The notes: generated by a model from the sequence alone, not told the origin. DNA of 64,000 bases from Devosia sp. (GCA_026126125.1 JAHCJW010000001.1:1-64000), one strand, 5' to 3'; counted from the stretch's first letter, positions 32,485 through 42,032 are shown. Made by a program: numbers and translations.

Positions 32485-33461
32485 GAGCGGCGACCCCGCC
32501 GGGCGGCGGCATTGCGCTTTTCATGCTCGTCGGCGCCGCGGTCGCGCAGTTCGCGCCCGGTCAGCGTCAGAAAAACGCTTTCGAGGCTCGGCGTGTCGAA
32601 GGAGACCTGACGGATGCGGGTGCCGAATTCGGCCAGGAACTCGTCGGCAAAGCCCGGCGCGCCGGCGTCGACGATGATGCTGCCGTCCTTGGCCTTTTGC
32701 AGGCTGCCATATTTTTGTGTCAGCTCGGCCGCTACCGCTTCATCGCGCGGCATGATGCGGGCCGTTTCCTTGCCGAATTGCCGCTTGAGATTGAGCGGGG
32801 AGCCATCGGCGATGATCTTGCCGTGGTCGATGATCGCCACCTGATCGCAGTTCTCGACTTCCTCGATGTAATGGGTGGTCACGACGATGGTGAGATCGCG
32901 CTGCCGGCGCAGGGTGTCGAGATAGCTCCAGATGCCGGCGCGCGATTGCGCGTCAAGACCCACGGTCGGTTCGTCGAGGAACAGGATTTTTGGCTTGTGC
33001 AGCAGGGCACGGGCGATTTCGAGCCGCCGCTTCATACCGGAAGAGAATGTGCGAACGACCGCGTGCCGCCAGTCTTCCAGTTCCACCAGAGCCAGCAGTT
33101 CGTCGATCCCCTGGCGGCGATCGGCGGCCTTCACATTATAGACCCGGCCATGGAAATCGAGGTTTTCGAACGCCGTGAGCCTGTCGTCCAGGCTGGGCTC
33201 CTGAAAGACGACACCAATATTGCGTCGGGCCTGGAGGGGCTGGCGGCGTATATCGGATCCCGCGATGAAAGCGGTGCCTTCGTCAGCCGCCAGAATGGTG
33301 CACAGAATATGGATCAGGGTGGTCTTGCCGGCGCCGTTTGGCCCCAGAAGGGCAAACATCACATTATTGGGCACGCTGAGATTGACGGCATCGAGAGCAG
33401 TCATGCGGCCATAGCGCTTGGTGAGCCCGGTAACCTCGATGGCGGAACTGGTCTGGTTCAC
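32481..33461 (-). CDS. ABC-2 type transporter ATPase of the PQQ-dehydrogenase island
   Basis: 326-residue DrrA/CcmA-like ATPase: Walker A GPNGAGKTT, signature FSSGMKRRLEIARAL, Walker B ILFLDEPTVGLDAQS, switch histidine TTHYIEEVE, and an approximately 80-residue C-terminal extension. It resembles the ABC ATPases repeatedly found with PQQ-dependent alcohol dehydrogenases (the PedA/PedC-type exporter), and its likely permease is at 28900-29700 even though three importer genes lie between. The transported compound in such systems is not firmly known. Confidence 0.86.
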   Translation of the reverse strand: MNQTSSAIEVTGLTKRYGRMTALDAVNLSVPNNVMFALLGPNGAGKTTLIHILCTILAADEGTAFIAGSDIRRQPLQARRNIGVVFQEPSLDDRLTAFENLDFHGRVYNVKAADRRQGIDELLALVELEDWRHAVVRTFSSGMKRRLEIARALLHKPKILFLDEPTVGLDAQSRAGIWSYLDTLRRQRDLTIVVTTHYIEEVENCDQVAIIDHGKIIADGSPLNLKRQFGKETARIMPRDEAVAAELTQKYGSLQKAKDGSIIVDAGAPGFADEFLAEFGTRIRQVSFDTPSLESVFLTLTGRELRDRGADEHEKRNAAARRGRRS

Positions 33462-34333
33462 AGCAATACTCCGGCCGCGCGCAAATCGCGCAGAAAGAAC
33501 CTGGAAATGTCGGCCGTTGAGGACAGGGAGAAAAAACGCCCGCCTCGGCTGATCAGACGCTGGCGCAGGCTCGCCTTGAAAGCGTCCAGGGTATTGCGAT
33601 ACTCGGCCAGGACCGCTTCGTCGATCACCGTTTCTACCTCGTCACCGGTTTCGTCATCCACCAGCAGCACGCTGCCAAGACCCAGCGCGACCGGATCGAT
33701 CTCCTCGGGTGCTGCCACCTGGATGCCGATGACTTCATGACCCTGCCCATCGAGCAGGTCGAGCGCCCTTTGCATCCGTTCGTCCCACCAATCGCTGACC
33801 ACGACCACATAGGCAGCCCGGCCCATATCGCGGGCCGCCCGTTCGATATCGCGGCCGAAATCGCCGCGCTCGCCCGGAACGATATCCTCGAACCATTTGA
33901 ACAGGATTTCGGCCCGTGCGCCGCCTTGGAGCTTTTGCGACCAGTGAAAACCAGCAGCATCGGAAACGCCGACACAGACGCGATCACCGGCCGAAAGCCC
34001 GACAAAAGCGGCGAGCTGGGCGATCTGCGCGGCGACGGCAAATTTCTGCGGCTGGCCCGCCAGCATGGATCGCGTGCCGTCGAGCAGGATGTAGATCGGC
34101 AATTGCCGGTCGACGAAATATTGCCGGATATAGGACTCGCCGAGGCGCGCCATGACGCGCGGATCGAGGTGGCGTACATCGTCGCCGGCCCGGTACGGAC
34201 GATGCTCGGCAAACTCGAGCCCGACGCCCTTGCTCGAAGACCGGCGTTCGCCGATGCCCACCGATGGTGCGGCCTTGGTCATCATGAACCGGGCCGTGGA
34301 CAGTTGTTCGAGCAAGGTGGGTGAGGGTTTCAC
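33458..34333 (-). CDS. DUF58 family protein (MxaS-like)
   Basis: 291-residue DUF58/VWA-like protein. GVGLEFAEHRPYRAGDDVRH is the diagnostic block, followed by a degenerate von Willebrand A fold (ILLDGTRSML). DUF58 proteins work with MoxR ATPases; in methylotrophs the equivalent MxaS sits next to MxaR and is needed for active methanol dehydrogenase. ATGA overlaps on both sides couple it to moxR and the ABC ATPase. Confidence 0.88.
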   Translation of the reverse strand: MKPSPTLLEQLSTARFMMTKAAPSVGIGERRSSSKGVGLEFAEHRPYRAGDDVRHLDPRVMARLGESYIRQYFVDRQLPIYILLDGTRSMLAGQPQKFAVAAQIAQLAAFVGLSAGDRVCVGVSDAAGFHWSQKLQGGARAEILFKWFEDIVPGERGDFGRDIERAARDMGRAAYVVVVSDWWDERMQRALDLLDGQGHEVIGIQVAAPEEIDPVALGLGSVLLVDDETGDEVETVIDEAVLAEYRNTLDAFKASLRQRLISRGGRFFSLSSTADISRFFLRDLRAAGVLL

Positions 34334-35346
34334 AACACGCCCTTGATGCTGGTTTCGAGCAGCCTGCTCAATATGGCCTCCAGCGATACGCCATCGGCGC
34401 GGCCCTCAAAATTCAGATGGACGCGGTGCCTGGTTGTCGCGAGCAGCATGGCCTTGACGTCATCGAAGCTGACATTGAAGCGGCCATTGATCAAAGCATG
34501 CGCCTTGGCTGCCAGAACAAGCGCCTGGGCGCCACGCGGGCTCAGCCCGAAGCGGAAATAGCGCCTGACGTCGACACTGGCATTGGCGCTTTCGGGGTGG
34601 GTCGCGATGGCGAAATTGGCGATGGCGCGCCGGACATGATCGGCCAGTGGAACGCTGCGCACCAGGGTTTGGATGGCGATGATGTCGGCTGGCGCGAGGA
34701 ACTGCTGGATCACGGTTTCTGCCGTGCCCGTGGTGCTGTCGAGAATAGCCGACAGCGTTTCAGGGGTGGGCAGCGGCACATCGAGTTGCAAGAGGAAGCG
34801 GTCGATCTGCGCCTCTGGCAGGATATAGGTGCCATCCATTTCCAGCGGGTTCTGCGTGGCGAGCACGAAGAAGGGTTCCGGAAGCGCCATGGTCTGGCCG
34901 GCGGCGCTGACGGTGCGTTCCTGCATGGCTTCGAGCAGGGCGGATTGGGTACGGGGCGTGGCGCGGTTGATTTCGTCGGCCAGCAGCAATTGGGTGAAGA
35001 TCGCACCGCGCTGGAATTCCAGGCTGTTGCGGCCATTGGCATCGGGCACCAGCACCATCGAGCCGGTGATGTCGGCCGGCATCAGGTCCGGAGTGAACTG
35101 CACGCGGGCAAAGGAGAGCCCGGTGGCGCTGGCGAGGGTGCGGACCAACAATGTCTTGCCAACGCCGGGCGGGCCTTCCAAAAGCACGTGCCCACCGGCG
35201 ATCAGACCGATCAGCAGGTCTTCGATGATGCGCTCCTGGCCCAGCACCACCTTGCCGATCTCGGCCTGCGCCGCGCGCAGGGCGGTGAGCAGCCGGTTCA
35301 TCTCGGCATCGGCAACTTGCTCACTGGTCATGGCGGATGACGGCAT
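34330..35346 (-). CDS. moxR: MoxR family AAA+ ATPase (MxaR-like)
   Basis: 338-residue MoxR-type chaperone ATPase: Walker A LEGPPGVGKT, Walker B ILLADEINRATPRTQS-like block, sensor region ATQNPLEMDGTY and the arginine-rich C-terminal lid. ATG at 35346 is taken because AGGA lies about 10 bases upstream and the further upstream frame overlaps the VWA gene. MoxR with DUF58 and VWA proteins forms a chaperone set for metal or cofactor insertion. Here the likely client is the PQQ dehydrogenase at 24730. Confidence 0.9.
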   Translation of the reverse strand: MPSSAMTSEQVADAEMNRLLTALRAAQAEIGKVVLGQERIIEDLLIGLIAGGHVLLEGPPGVGKTLLVRTLASATGLSFARVQFTPDLMPADITGSMVLVPDANGRNSLEFQRGAIFTQLLLADEINRATPRTQSALLEAMQERTVSAAGQTMALPEPFFVLATQNPLEMDGTYILPEAQIDRFLLQLDVPLPTPETLSAILDSTTGTAETVIQQFLAPADIIAIQTLVRSVPLADHVRRAIANFAIATHPESANASVDVRRYFRFGLSPRGAQALVLAAKAHALINGRFNVSFDDVKAMLLATTRHRVHLNFEGRADGVSLEAILSRLLETSIKGVL

Positions 35347-35362
35347 CTTGCTCTTTCCTGGG

Positions 35363-38300
35363 CTAGATATGGACAGGCTCGCTCTCGGTGGAGCGCGCTG
35401 AAGTTGGAGAATAGGATTGCGGGGCAACGGGTCTCGGGCCTGGGGCCAGGAGCCGGGTATAACGCACGATGAGCGCCAGCATGAACAAGGCGAGGGCGAG
35501 TCCGAGCCACCAGAACCCGGCCGGCATCAAGATCCAGCGGTCGGGAACATCGCGGCGCTCTGGCACGGCAATGTCGACCAGGCCCCCGCTGAGGAGGGCA
35601 AGGCGCCGCAGCGGCTGATCGGGCGCGGTTTCTCCGAGATGGAAGGGATAGCCCATGGCGAGGGTGCGGCTGGCCGAAACCTCGCCGGCCGTAGCTTCGA
35701 AGTGATAATTGTCCGCGGTGGGCGGGTAGAAAATGGCGCGATAGCGCTGAGGGCCAACCCGGCTCAAGGAGAGAGGCGCGGGAATGCCGTCCGGGCCGGC
35801 GACGCTGAGCGCGGGCATGCCCAGGTCTTCCTTGCGCACCGCGACATCGGCGACAATGCCGTCGCCGCGCCGGGTCAGATCGAGCACCACATCGCCGCGC
35901 TCGACCCCCGGCAGGAACTGGCGGACGACCTGAGCCCAGAACGGGGCATAGGCTTCCATCTGCTGCCAGTCAGCCGACCAGGGCCCTACCGCCTCGGTGG
36001 TGAGCGCCAGAACCTGACCGGCTCCAAAACGCCAGGAGGCCAGCAGCGGCATCGGTTCACCCTTGCTGTCTGGGGCGACCATGGAGAGCACCGCTTCGGG
36101 TTTGGCCGTGGTCAGCACGAAGCCATCAATCGCGGGCATGGTCGCCGGCAGGCCCCGCAGGAATGGTTCGCTACGACCGGCCCAGAGCGGCTGGGTTCTC
36201 CCCGCCTCGATAGGGGAGCCCGACAACAGCATGGCTTCCTGCGACAGAATCGAGGGCAGGGCAGCGAAATCGTCGGTGGCGTGGAAGGCACCGCCACCGA
36301 GCCGGGCGATCTGCTCGATCAGCCCGCGTTCCGCGCCTTCGCCGATGGATACTGACGAGACGGTAATTCCGGCGCCGCGGATCTCGTTGAGCAGGCTTGG
36401 GAAATCGGCCGGCTGGCTGAGGCCGTCGGTCATGACGATGATATGTCGCGCAGGGGTGTCGACGTTGCGCAGCATCTCATAGGCGGCGGCAAGGCCCGGA
36501 TAGACTGAGGTGCCGCCCCCGGGATCGACGCCGGTCAGCGCCTTGGTAACGATGTCGGCATTGTCGATCCGCGACAGCGGCAGCACTGTCGTCGGCTCGG
36601 AGTCGAAGACAATGATGCCGATCTGGCTGTTGCGATTGAGCAGACGGATGGCCGCCAGGGTTGCTTGCTTGGCGATGTCGAGGCGGGTGCCATTGCCAAC
36701 CGGCTGCTGCATGCTGCCGGAGCGGTCGAGCACGAAGACAAGGGTGGCCTCAGGGGCATCGCGCGGCACGCGGCTCGATAGCGGCGAGGCATTTTCCAGC
36801 GGCGTTTCGAGATAACCGCCAGGACCGAAACTATTCGGCCCGCCGAGGATCAGCAGGCCCAGGCCTTGCTCGGCGACGGCCTGTTCGAGCTGTTCCTGCT
36901 GCAGCGTCGTCAAGGCAATGGCTGGAACATCGACCAGCACGGCGCCGTCATAGGTTTTCCAGTCATTGGGCCGATATGGCACGCGCTTGGGCTCGATGGC
37001 GGTGGCGGCGATGTCCTGGCTCGCGAGCCAGTTGATAAAGGCCTCGCCACGAGCGGGATCATTGGCGATGACCGCGATCTGGCCGGCCCCTCTGGCGTCG
37101 ATGACCCGCGACAGGCTGTTATTGGCGGCGATCGTGTCTGCCTGGTTGGTGACGGTCAGCTTATAGGTGGCGCTGCCTTGCGCCATGTCGGTGAGGATCG
37201 TTTCCACCCGATTGTCGCCAGGTGTCAGCGCCACGGATTGCTCGACCAGAATTTCGCCGTCGCGCTCGAAACGCAGACTGGCTTGCATGTCCTGACTGGC
37301 CCGCACCACGCCGACCAGTTGGACCGTATCGCCGGAAAACACCGGTTGGGGCGCTTCGAGAGCGGCCACATGGATGGCGTCTCTCTCCCCGCTCGGGGAT
37401 TGTACGTCCACAATTATGTTGCGACGCGAAAAGGTATCGGCAATGCCGGCGATCTCGTCTTCGCCGGTTGCCGTTGCGCCCGTCACCACGATATGGCCGG
37501 GGCGATCCCAAGGCAGGGTCGCGGCGGCCAGGGCGAGAGCCGCGCCGCTGGAGCCTGACCTGTCGGGTGGAGCGGCGGTATGCAGAGCGGGGATCGCGCC
37601 GGCCATGACCAAGGTGTCGGCTTCGGCGCTCACAGTGCCGCCTGCGGCGACGACCTGTACCAAACCCTCACCAGCCTGCCGCCAAGGCAAGGGCGCGTTG
37701 AGAAACGAGGCGATGAGCAGCGCCAGTGTCGCGGCATGCAAAGCGAGGGCTACTCGCCGGCGGCGAGCCAGATTATTGGATTGTCGCAGACCGTCTAGAG
37801 TGAGAAAACGCTCCGCGCCGCGCCCGGATACCACGGCTTCGGCAATCAGCGCCAAGGCGGCCAGCACCAGCAGCAGGGGCCAGAGGGGCAGCGGAAAAGC
37901 ATGCGGCTCGAATTGGGCCGCATCGCTTTTGACGACGGGTTCCGCAAGGGCGGTATTGACCGCGATCAGGGCGCTGCGATCGCCCCGGCGCAGCTCGTAA
38001 AGACCGGCTCGGGACGGCACCCAGTCGGCGGATGTGACAGCCACGGGGGCCTCGGCTTCGCCGCCAAGACGGGCCAGCGTCCCCCCCTCATAGCGCCGAT
38101 CGAGGGGGCAGCCGGTGCCGACCACGCAGGGTGGACGTGTCTGGCCCTGCGGCGTGATGCCGAGCCAATCGACAAGGTTCGAGGCAAAAATCGGCAGGGA
38201 CGGTTGCTGTGCCCAGGTCGACGCGCGGGGGTCGAAAGCGAGCCTGACATTGCGACCATGATCGGAGGGTTCCGATGTGATGAGCGGATGCTCGCCCGAC

Positions 38301-39610
38301 CGCAGCAGCACTTCGGCCGAGCCCGCAACGGGAAGGGCGAAACTGCCGCCCGTTTCGATCGTGGTCCAGTCGACGCCGCGCATCAGCGGCATGGCCGCCT
38401 CGGCGGCGGTCGGCGGCAGGGTGGTGGCGCGCTCGAGGCCCGGCTTGCCGATGCCGGCATTGCCGATCCACAAGACATTGGTTTCCGGCTGGCGGTCGAC
38501 GAACTGGTTATCGATGACGACGAGGCCAAACTGTCCCAGATCGGCGGGCAGGCGAGGCGCCTGGAAAATCTGCGTGCCCTCGATGGCGCGCAAGGCGGCC
38601 AGGAGGGGCTGATTGCCCGCGCCGATATAGAGCACGTCGAGGCTGCGAGCTGCATCGTCCACGACGAAACGAACGGCATTGTCATAGACATTGCCGTCAT
38701 CGGCCAGGGTGGCGCTGATTATGCCGGCTCCCGGAAGGGTGAGGTTCACCTGGAAACTGCGCTGGCTCACTGCGTCCGATGGTGAAGCTGCGGGATCTCC
38801 AATGGCCCGGCGGGTCCATTCCAGCGGCTGCTCGGTGCCGTTGCTGGCAAAGCCGACGACCACCTCGGTGCTGGTCTGGCCCGGTTCGAGACGGACAACG
38901 CCGGACAAAGTCCATTTCTGCGGATTGGTCTTGTCCTGCACTATGTTTGCGCTGATCGCCGCATTGGTCATGTCGGATGCGAGGACGACGGGCTCGATCA
39001 CCGCATTGGCGCTGGGAGGCGATAGCGGAACGGCGTGATCGGAATAGATGACGATGCGGGTGTTTTCGTCGGCAACCACAAGCGGTGCCAAGGCAGGCTC
39101 GAGCCGGGTCCAATCCGCCGGCCCGTCTTCGGGAGCGATGGAGCCTAGGGCCTCGGCCGTGCCAGGCGCGCCCAGCGTCTGGTTGACGAAGACCGGCATG
39201 CTCACGGCGCCAACGGAAATCAAGGATTGCCGCGCGCTGCCCGTCGCGGCTGCCAGCCTTGCCCTCAGGTCCTGGGTGGCTGCCTCAAGCAGGGTGCGGC
39301 CTGCATCCTCTGCCTGCATCGCGCCGGAGCGATCGACAACAAAGATCCAGTGATCCACCGCCGGCCCGCGGTTCCATATCGGCTGCGCAAGCGCCAGGAC
39401 CATGGCGGCCAGAGCGAGCAATTGCAGCAGCAGCGCCCAGCTCATCCGCGGCCACTGCCACACCCGGTTGCGTTGCGTCTGACCGGTTTGCAATTGCCGC
39501 CAGATGACGAGGCTAGGGACCGCAATGGTACGCCGCCGCCGAATATGGAAGGCGAGGACCACCAGAGCCAAGGCGCCGAAAACAAAAGCGAAGGGAAACA
39601 GGAACTGCAT
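35363..39610 (-). CDS. Large membrane protein with two VWA domains and a GATase-like domain (BatA/MxaC-MxaL-like)
   Basis: 1415-residue envelope protein. Two N-terminal hydrophobic segments (about 1-21 and 56-77) flank the BatA-type RRRRTIAVPSLVIWRQL. A first VWA domain (from about 83) has DRSGAM, so its MIDAS serine is replaced by Ala. Two more segments near 575-597 and 623-645 are followed by a class-I glutamine-amidotransferase-like LGGPNSFGPGG near 910, then a second VWA domain with intact D962-R-S-G-S and LIMTDG-type motifs (IIVMTDGLS). A C-terminal segment lies near 1360-1385. It looks like a fusion of two BatA/DUF-type proteins, covering what MxaC and MxaL do separately. It starts directly after the stop of the upstream gene and lies 16 bases before moxR. 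Probably works with MoxR on dehydrogenase maturation. Confidence 0.82.
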   Translation of the reverse strand: MQFLFPFAFVFGALALVVLAFHIRRRRTIAVPSLVIWRQLQTGQTQRNRVWQWPRMSWALLLQLLALAAMVLALAQPIWNRGPAVDHWIFVVDRSGAMQAEDAGRTLLEAATQDLRARLAAATGSARQSLISVGAVSMPVFVNQTLGAPGTAEALGSIAPEDGPADWTRLEPALAPLVVADENTRIVIYSDHAVPLSPPSANAVIEPVVLASDMTNAAISANIVQDKTNPQKWTLSGVVRLEPGQTSTEVVVGFASNGTEQPLEWTRRAIGDPAASPSDAVSQRSFQVNLTLPGAGIISATLADDGNVYDNAVRFVVDDAARSLDVLYIGAGNQPLLAALRAIEGTQIFQAPRLPADLGQFGLVVIDNQFVDRQPETNVLWIGNAGIGKPGLERATTLPPTAAEAAMPLMRGVDWTTIETGGSFALPVAGSAEVLLRSGEHPLITSEPSDHGRNVRLAFDPRASTWAQQPSLPIFASNLVDWLGITPQGQTRPPCVVGTGCPLDRRYEGGTLARLGGEAEAPVAVTSADWVPSRAGLYELRRGDRSALIAVNTALAEPVVKSDAAQFEPHAFPLPLWPLLLVLAALALIAEAVVSGRGAERFLTLDGLRQSNNLARRRRVALALHAATLALLIASFLNAPLPWRQAGEGLVQVVAAGGTVSAEADTLVMAGAIPALHTAAPPDRSGSSGAALALAAATLPWDRPGHIVVTGATATGEDEIAGIADTFSRRNIIVDVQSPSGERDAIHVAALEAPQPVFSGDTVQLVGVVRASQDMQASLRFERDGEILVEQSVALTPGDNRVETILTDMAQGSATYKLTVTNQADTIAANNSLSRVIDARGAGQIAVIANDPARGEAFINWLASQDIAATAIEPKRVPYRPNDWKTYDGAVLVDVPAIALTTLQQEQLEQAVAEQGLGLLILGGPNSFGPGGYLETPLENASPLSSRVPRDAPEATLVFVLDRSGSMQQPVGNGTRLDIAKQATLAAIRLLNRNSQIGIIVFDSEPTTVLPLSRIDNADIVTKALTGVDPGGGTSVYPGLAAAYEMLRNVDTPARHIIVMTDGLSQPADFPSLLNEIRGAGITVSSVSIGEGAERGLIEQIARLGGGAFHATDDFAALPSILSQEAMLLSGSPIEAGRTQPLWAGRSEPFLRGLPATMPAIDGFVLTTAKPEAVLSMVAPDSKGEPMPLLASWRFGAGQVLALTTEAVGPWSADWQQMEAYAPFWAQVVRQFLPGVERGDVVLDLTRRGDGIVADVAVRKEDLGMPALSVAGPDGIPAPLSLSRVGPQRYRAIFYPPTADNYHFEATAGEVSASRTLAMGYPFHLGETAPDQPLRRLALLSGGLVDIAVPERRDVPDRWILMPAGFWWLGLALALFMLALIVRYTRLLAPGPRPVAPQSYSPTSARSTESEPVHI

Positions 39611-41032
39611 CTATCGTTCCTGGCCGGGCATTGGCCGGTTGAAATAATGCGACACCACCGCGCTCGCTTCGGGTGTAATGGCCTGTCTCATCACCAATTG
39701 CGCCCGTTGCCGGCTCCAGCCGGCGCTGTCATCGCCAGCCAGCGCAGCCGTCTCGCTGAGATCGGCGCTTGTCGGCACATGCATGCGAATACGGCTGCCC
39801 TCGGTGACCTCATCGGCATAGATCGACATCGATTGGGTCGGATCGGCCATGGTTTCGAGAAATTCAGTGTTTTCGGCCAGAGATTGCGATCCGCCGCCGG
39901 CCTTGTTGCTTTCGCCCTTGCCCGATTGCGCTGCTGCGCCCACCGGCAGCGATCCGGCGCTGGCAAAGGCCTCATCTTCCATGGGCCGGGCGAGCGAATC
40001 CCCACCGGCTGGAATTTCGTTCTGCAGCTCGCCCTCGCGGTCGGCAATGGCATTCTTGCCCGGCGGTGTGTCGACGCTCGGCTGGGGTGCGGCGCTTCGC
40101 GTCAGCCGATCGTCCGAAAGCGTATACATGTCTGCCGAGGAAATTTTGGGGCCTGAGCCATTCATCTCGGCCAAACGCGCCCGCTCCTCGGCCGCCTTTT
40201 GCCGCGCTTGGTTAAACGCTACCGCGTTCTGCAAGACGCCGGCCGGCTCGTCGCGCCCCTCGGTTAGCCAGTCCGGCGTTTGTCCGGCATAGCCGGTCTC
40301 GGCGTGATCGAGCAGCGCCTGCAGCTGGGTTTCCAGTTCGGCCTGCGAGGCGCCCTCGCGCGCCGCTTCTGCCAAGGCTTCAAGAGAATTGGACAGCGCT
40401 TTGAGGTAGTCGCTGTTCCGGCGCTGGGCGTCATTGGCCACCAGTTCGGCCAGAACGTCGAGATCTTCCGCTTTGATGCGCGCAGTCTCCGGCTTGTCGG
40501 CGCTTACGGCCGCCTCGAGCCCGGGATGCGGCACATCCGCCAGCCGGGAATAGGCGATTGCCGTGCCGCAAGCCGCGACGACGAGCGCCGCCAGACTCAA
40601 GCCCATCGCTTTTGTGCTGAGGGGCATAGCCCGCACGATGTCGATGTGAGAGGCCGTGCGTCCAGCCTGGGCAAGGAGGGAGCGGACGATGGGGCTATCG
40701 GAAGTCCGCGCTGCGGCCCCGGTTGCGGTCGACAATTGTTCGGAGAGGCCGAGGGAAAAATCGAGACGTCGCGCCAGGACGTCAGCGCGAGGGTGGTGGC
40801 TGAATGTGACGGTGACCAGAGCGCCGATGCACACCAGCACGGCACCGGCAATTGGCAAGCCGGCCCCGAACCAGTCCTGGCCCAGAATGATGATGGCTCC
40901 CCCCAGAGCCGCCACGCCGATCGCTATTGTCAGGATCAATAGTGGCAGCAGACGCGCCATTCGCGCGCGATGCCCGACTTCAGTCAGGACCCTGGATACC
41001 TGATGTGCGCCAAGAGCTTGTGCTTCAGACAT
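39611..41032 (-). CDS. Membrane protein of unknown function (DUF4175-like layout)
   Basis: 473 residues. Three hydrophobic segments (about 27-49, 55-78 and 141-160) are followed by an Ala/Glu/Gln-rich, probably coiled-coil and disordered periplasmic region (200-420) and a short conserved-looking end, RRAQLVMRQAITPEASAVVS then HYFNRPMP. The layout recalls DUF4175 proteins that accompany MoxR/DUF58/VWA genes, and in position it could correspond to MxaA/MxaK of methylotrophs, but I see no decisive motif. Its TAG is immediately followed by the ATG of the double-VWA gene, so the two are translated together. Confidence 0.7.
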   Translation of the reverse strand: MSEAQALGAHQVSRVLTEVGHRARMARLLPLLILTIAIGVAALGGAIIILGQDWFGAGLPIAGAVLVCIGALVTVTFSHHPRADVLARRLDFSLGLSEQLSTATGAAARTSDSPIVRSLLAQAGRTASHIDIVRAMPLSTKAMGLSLAALVVAACGTAIAYSRLADVPHPGLEAAVSADKPETARIKAEDLDVLAELVANDAQRRNSDYLKALSNSLEALAEAAREGASQAELETQLQALLDHAETGYAGQTPDWLTEGRDEPAGVLQNAVAFNQARQKAAEERARLAEMNGSGPKISSADMYTLSDDRLTRSAAPQPSVDTPPGKNAIADREGELQNEIPAGGDSLARPMEDEAFASAGSLPVGAAAQSGKGESNKAGGGSQSLAENTEFLETMADPTQSMSIYADEVTEGSRIRMHVPTSADLSETAALAGDDSAGWSRQRAQLVMRQAITPEASAVVSHYFNRPMPGQER

Positions 41033-41118
41033 CCTTTTTGCTCCGCTGGCGGAGCCGCTTCATTCGGGCGCATGCTTGCGATGTTCCGGATGAAACGGCC
41101 CCGCCGGCGTTGATCTTG

Positions 41119-41562
41119 TTACTTATCGACCATGGCGGCGAGTTCGGCAAAAGCCTCCTTCACCTTGGCCGGGCCACGAGCATTGGTGATGGCGTCGAGG
41201 TTTTCCGGCGCGGAGCCGACGACGATCAAACCAACCATGCCCATCGCGAAATGCGGGGAACATTTGTAGCCATAGGCGCCGGGGACGTCGAAAGTGACGC
41301 TGATTTCTTCGTTCACCTTGCCTTTGAACGTATTGCCGCCTTCAGGGAACATGTCCTTGATGACTTCGGCATTATGGCCCTTGTCGACGGCGATGAACTT
41401 GACGGTGTCACCCACTTCGATCTGCAAAAAGGCGGGCTCGAACACCATGGCCTTGCCGTCGGTGCCCTTGTTGAGCATGTGCACTTCATATTCGGCGGCC
41501 GACAGAGAAAGCGTCGAGGCCAGGGCGATCGACATGGCCACCAGAATGCTACGGAACTTCAA
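41119..41562 (-). CDS. Pseudoazurin (type I copper protein)
   Basis: 147-residue periplasmic blue-copper protein with signal peptide ending SLSAA. Copper ligands are clear: His in DKGHNAE, Cys and His in [11 protein letters not shown], and the Met of MGMVG. The start is TTG at 41562, with GGAG about 9 bases upstream; the next ATG would cut the signal peptide short. As first gene of the long leftward operon it gives the island its own mobile electron carrier, most simply between the cytochrome c or dehydrogenase and a terminal oxidase or reductase. Confidence 0.92.
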   Translation of the reverse strand: MKFRSILVAMSIALASTLSLSAAEYEVHMLNKGTDGKAMVFEPAFLQIEVGDTVKFIAVDKGHNAEVIKDMFPEGGNTFKGKVNEEISVTFDVPGAYGYKCSPHFAMGMVGLIVVGSAPENLDAITNARGPAKVKEAFAELAAMVDK

Positions 41563-41680
41563 GTCTTTAACTCCAAGATTTGTTGAACAGGCGTCGCTTT
41601 GCGGCGTCCCGTCGGGGTACAGATTGCACGCGCAACCCAGATGTTTCCGGTTGGCGCGCCTCGTTTTGGCGGGCCCTCAA

Positions 41681-41692
41681 CTAATATGTTAG
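41681..41692. promoter_or_regulatory. Palindrome shared with the PQQ-dehydrogenase promoter region
   Basis: CTAATATGTTAG on the plus strand (CTAACATATTAG on the minus strand), flanked by GGGCCCT and AGGCCC, 119 bases upstream of the pseudoazurin start. It matches 10 of 12 bases of CTAAAGTATTAG at 23982-23993. Possible common regulator site for the two facing operons. Confidence 0.42.
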
Positions 41693-42032
41693 GCCCTTGT
41701 GGGGACTCTATCAATATGGCCTGAAGGGATTTTCGGGGTAGCAAAAGGTAGGAGGCGGCAGTGTAGAATGGCGCCGAAGGCGACGCAGTTGCGCTCAGGT
41801 CCGATCAAGTGCTGCAGATTTTTCCACGCCATGTTGCTCGAGGCGCGAGTTTCAGTCGATGGCGCCTAGCAAGTCCCCCTGCTGCTCGACCCGACTTTAA
41901 CGAGGATATCGCCGAACGCGAAGCCAATGTGAATGACACTCTCCATGGCGCCGAAAATGGCGCCATGGAGGAACGCACCTGGATCACTTTCCAGTTTCAT
42001 CGCCATGTGCTGCAGGTCATGCCCTCCGTCAG

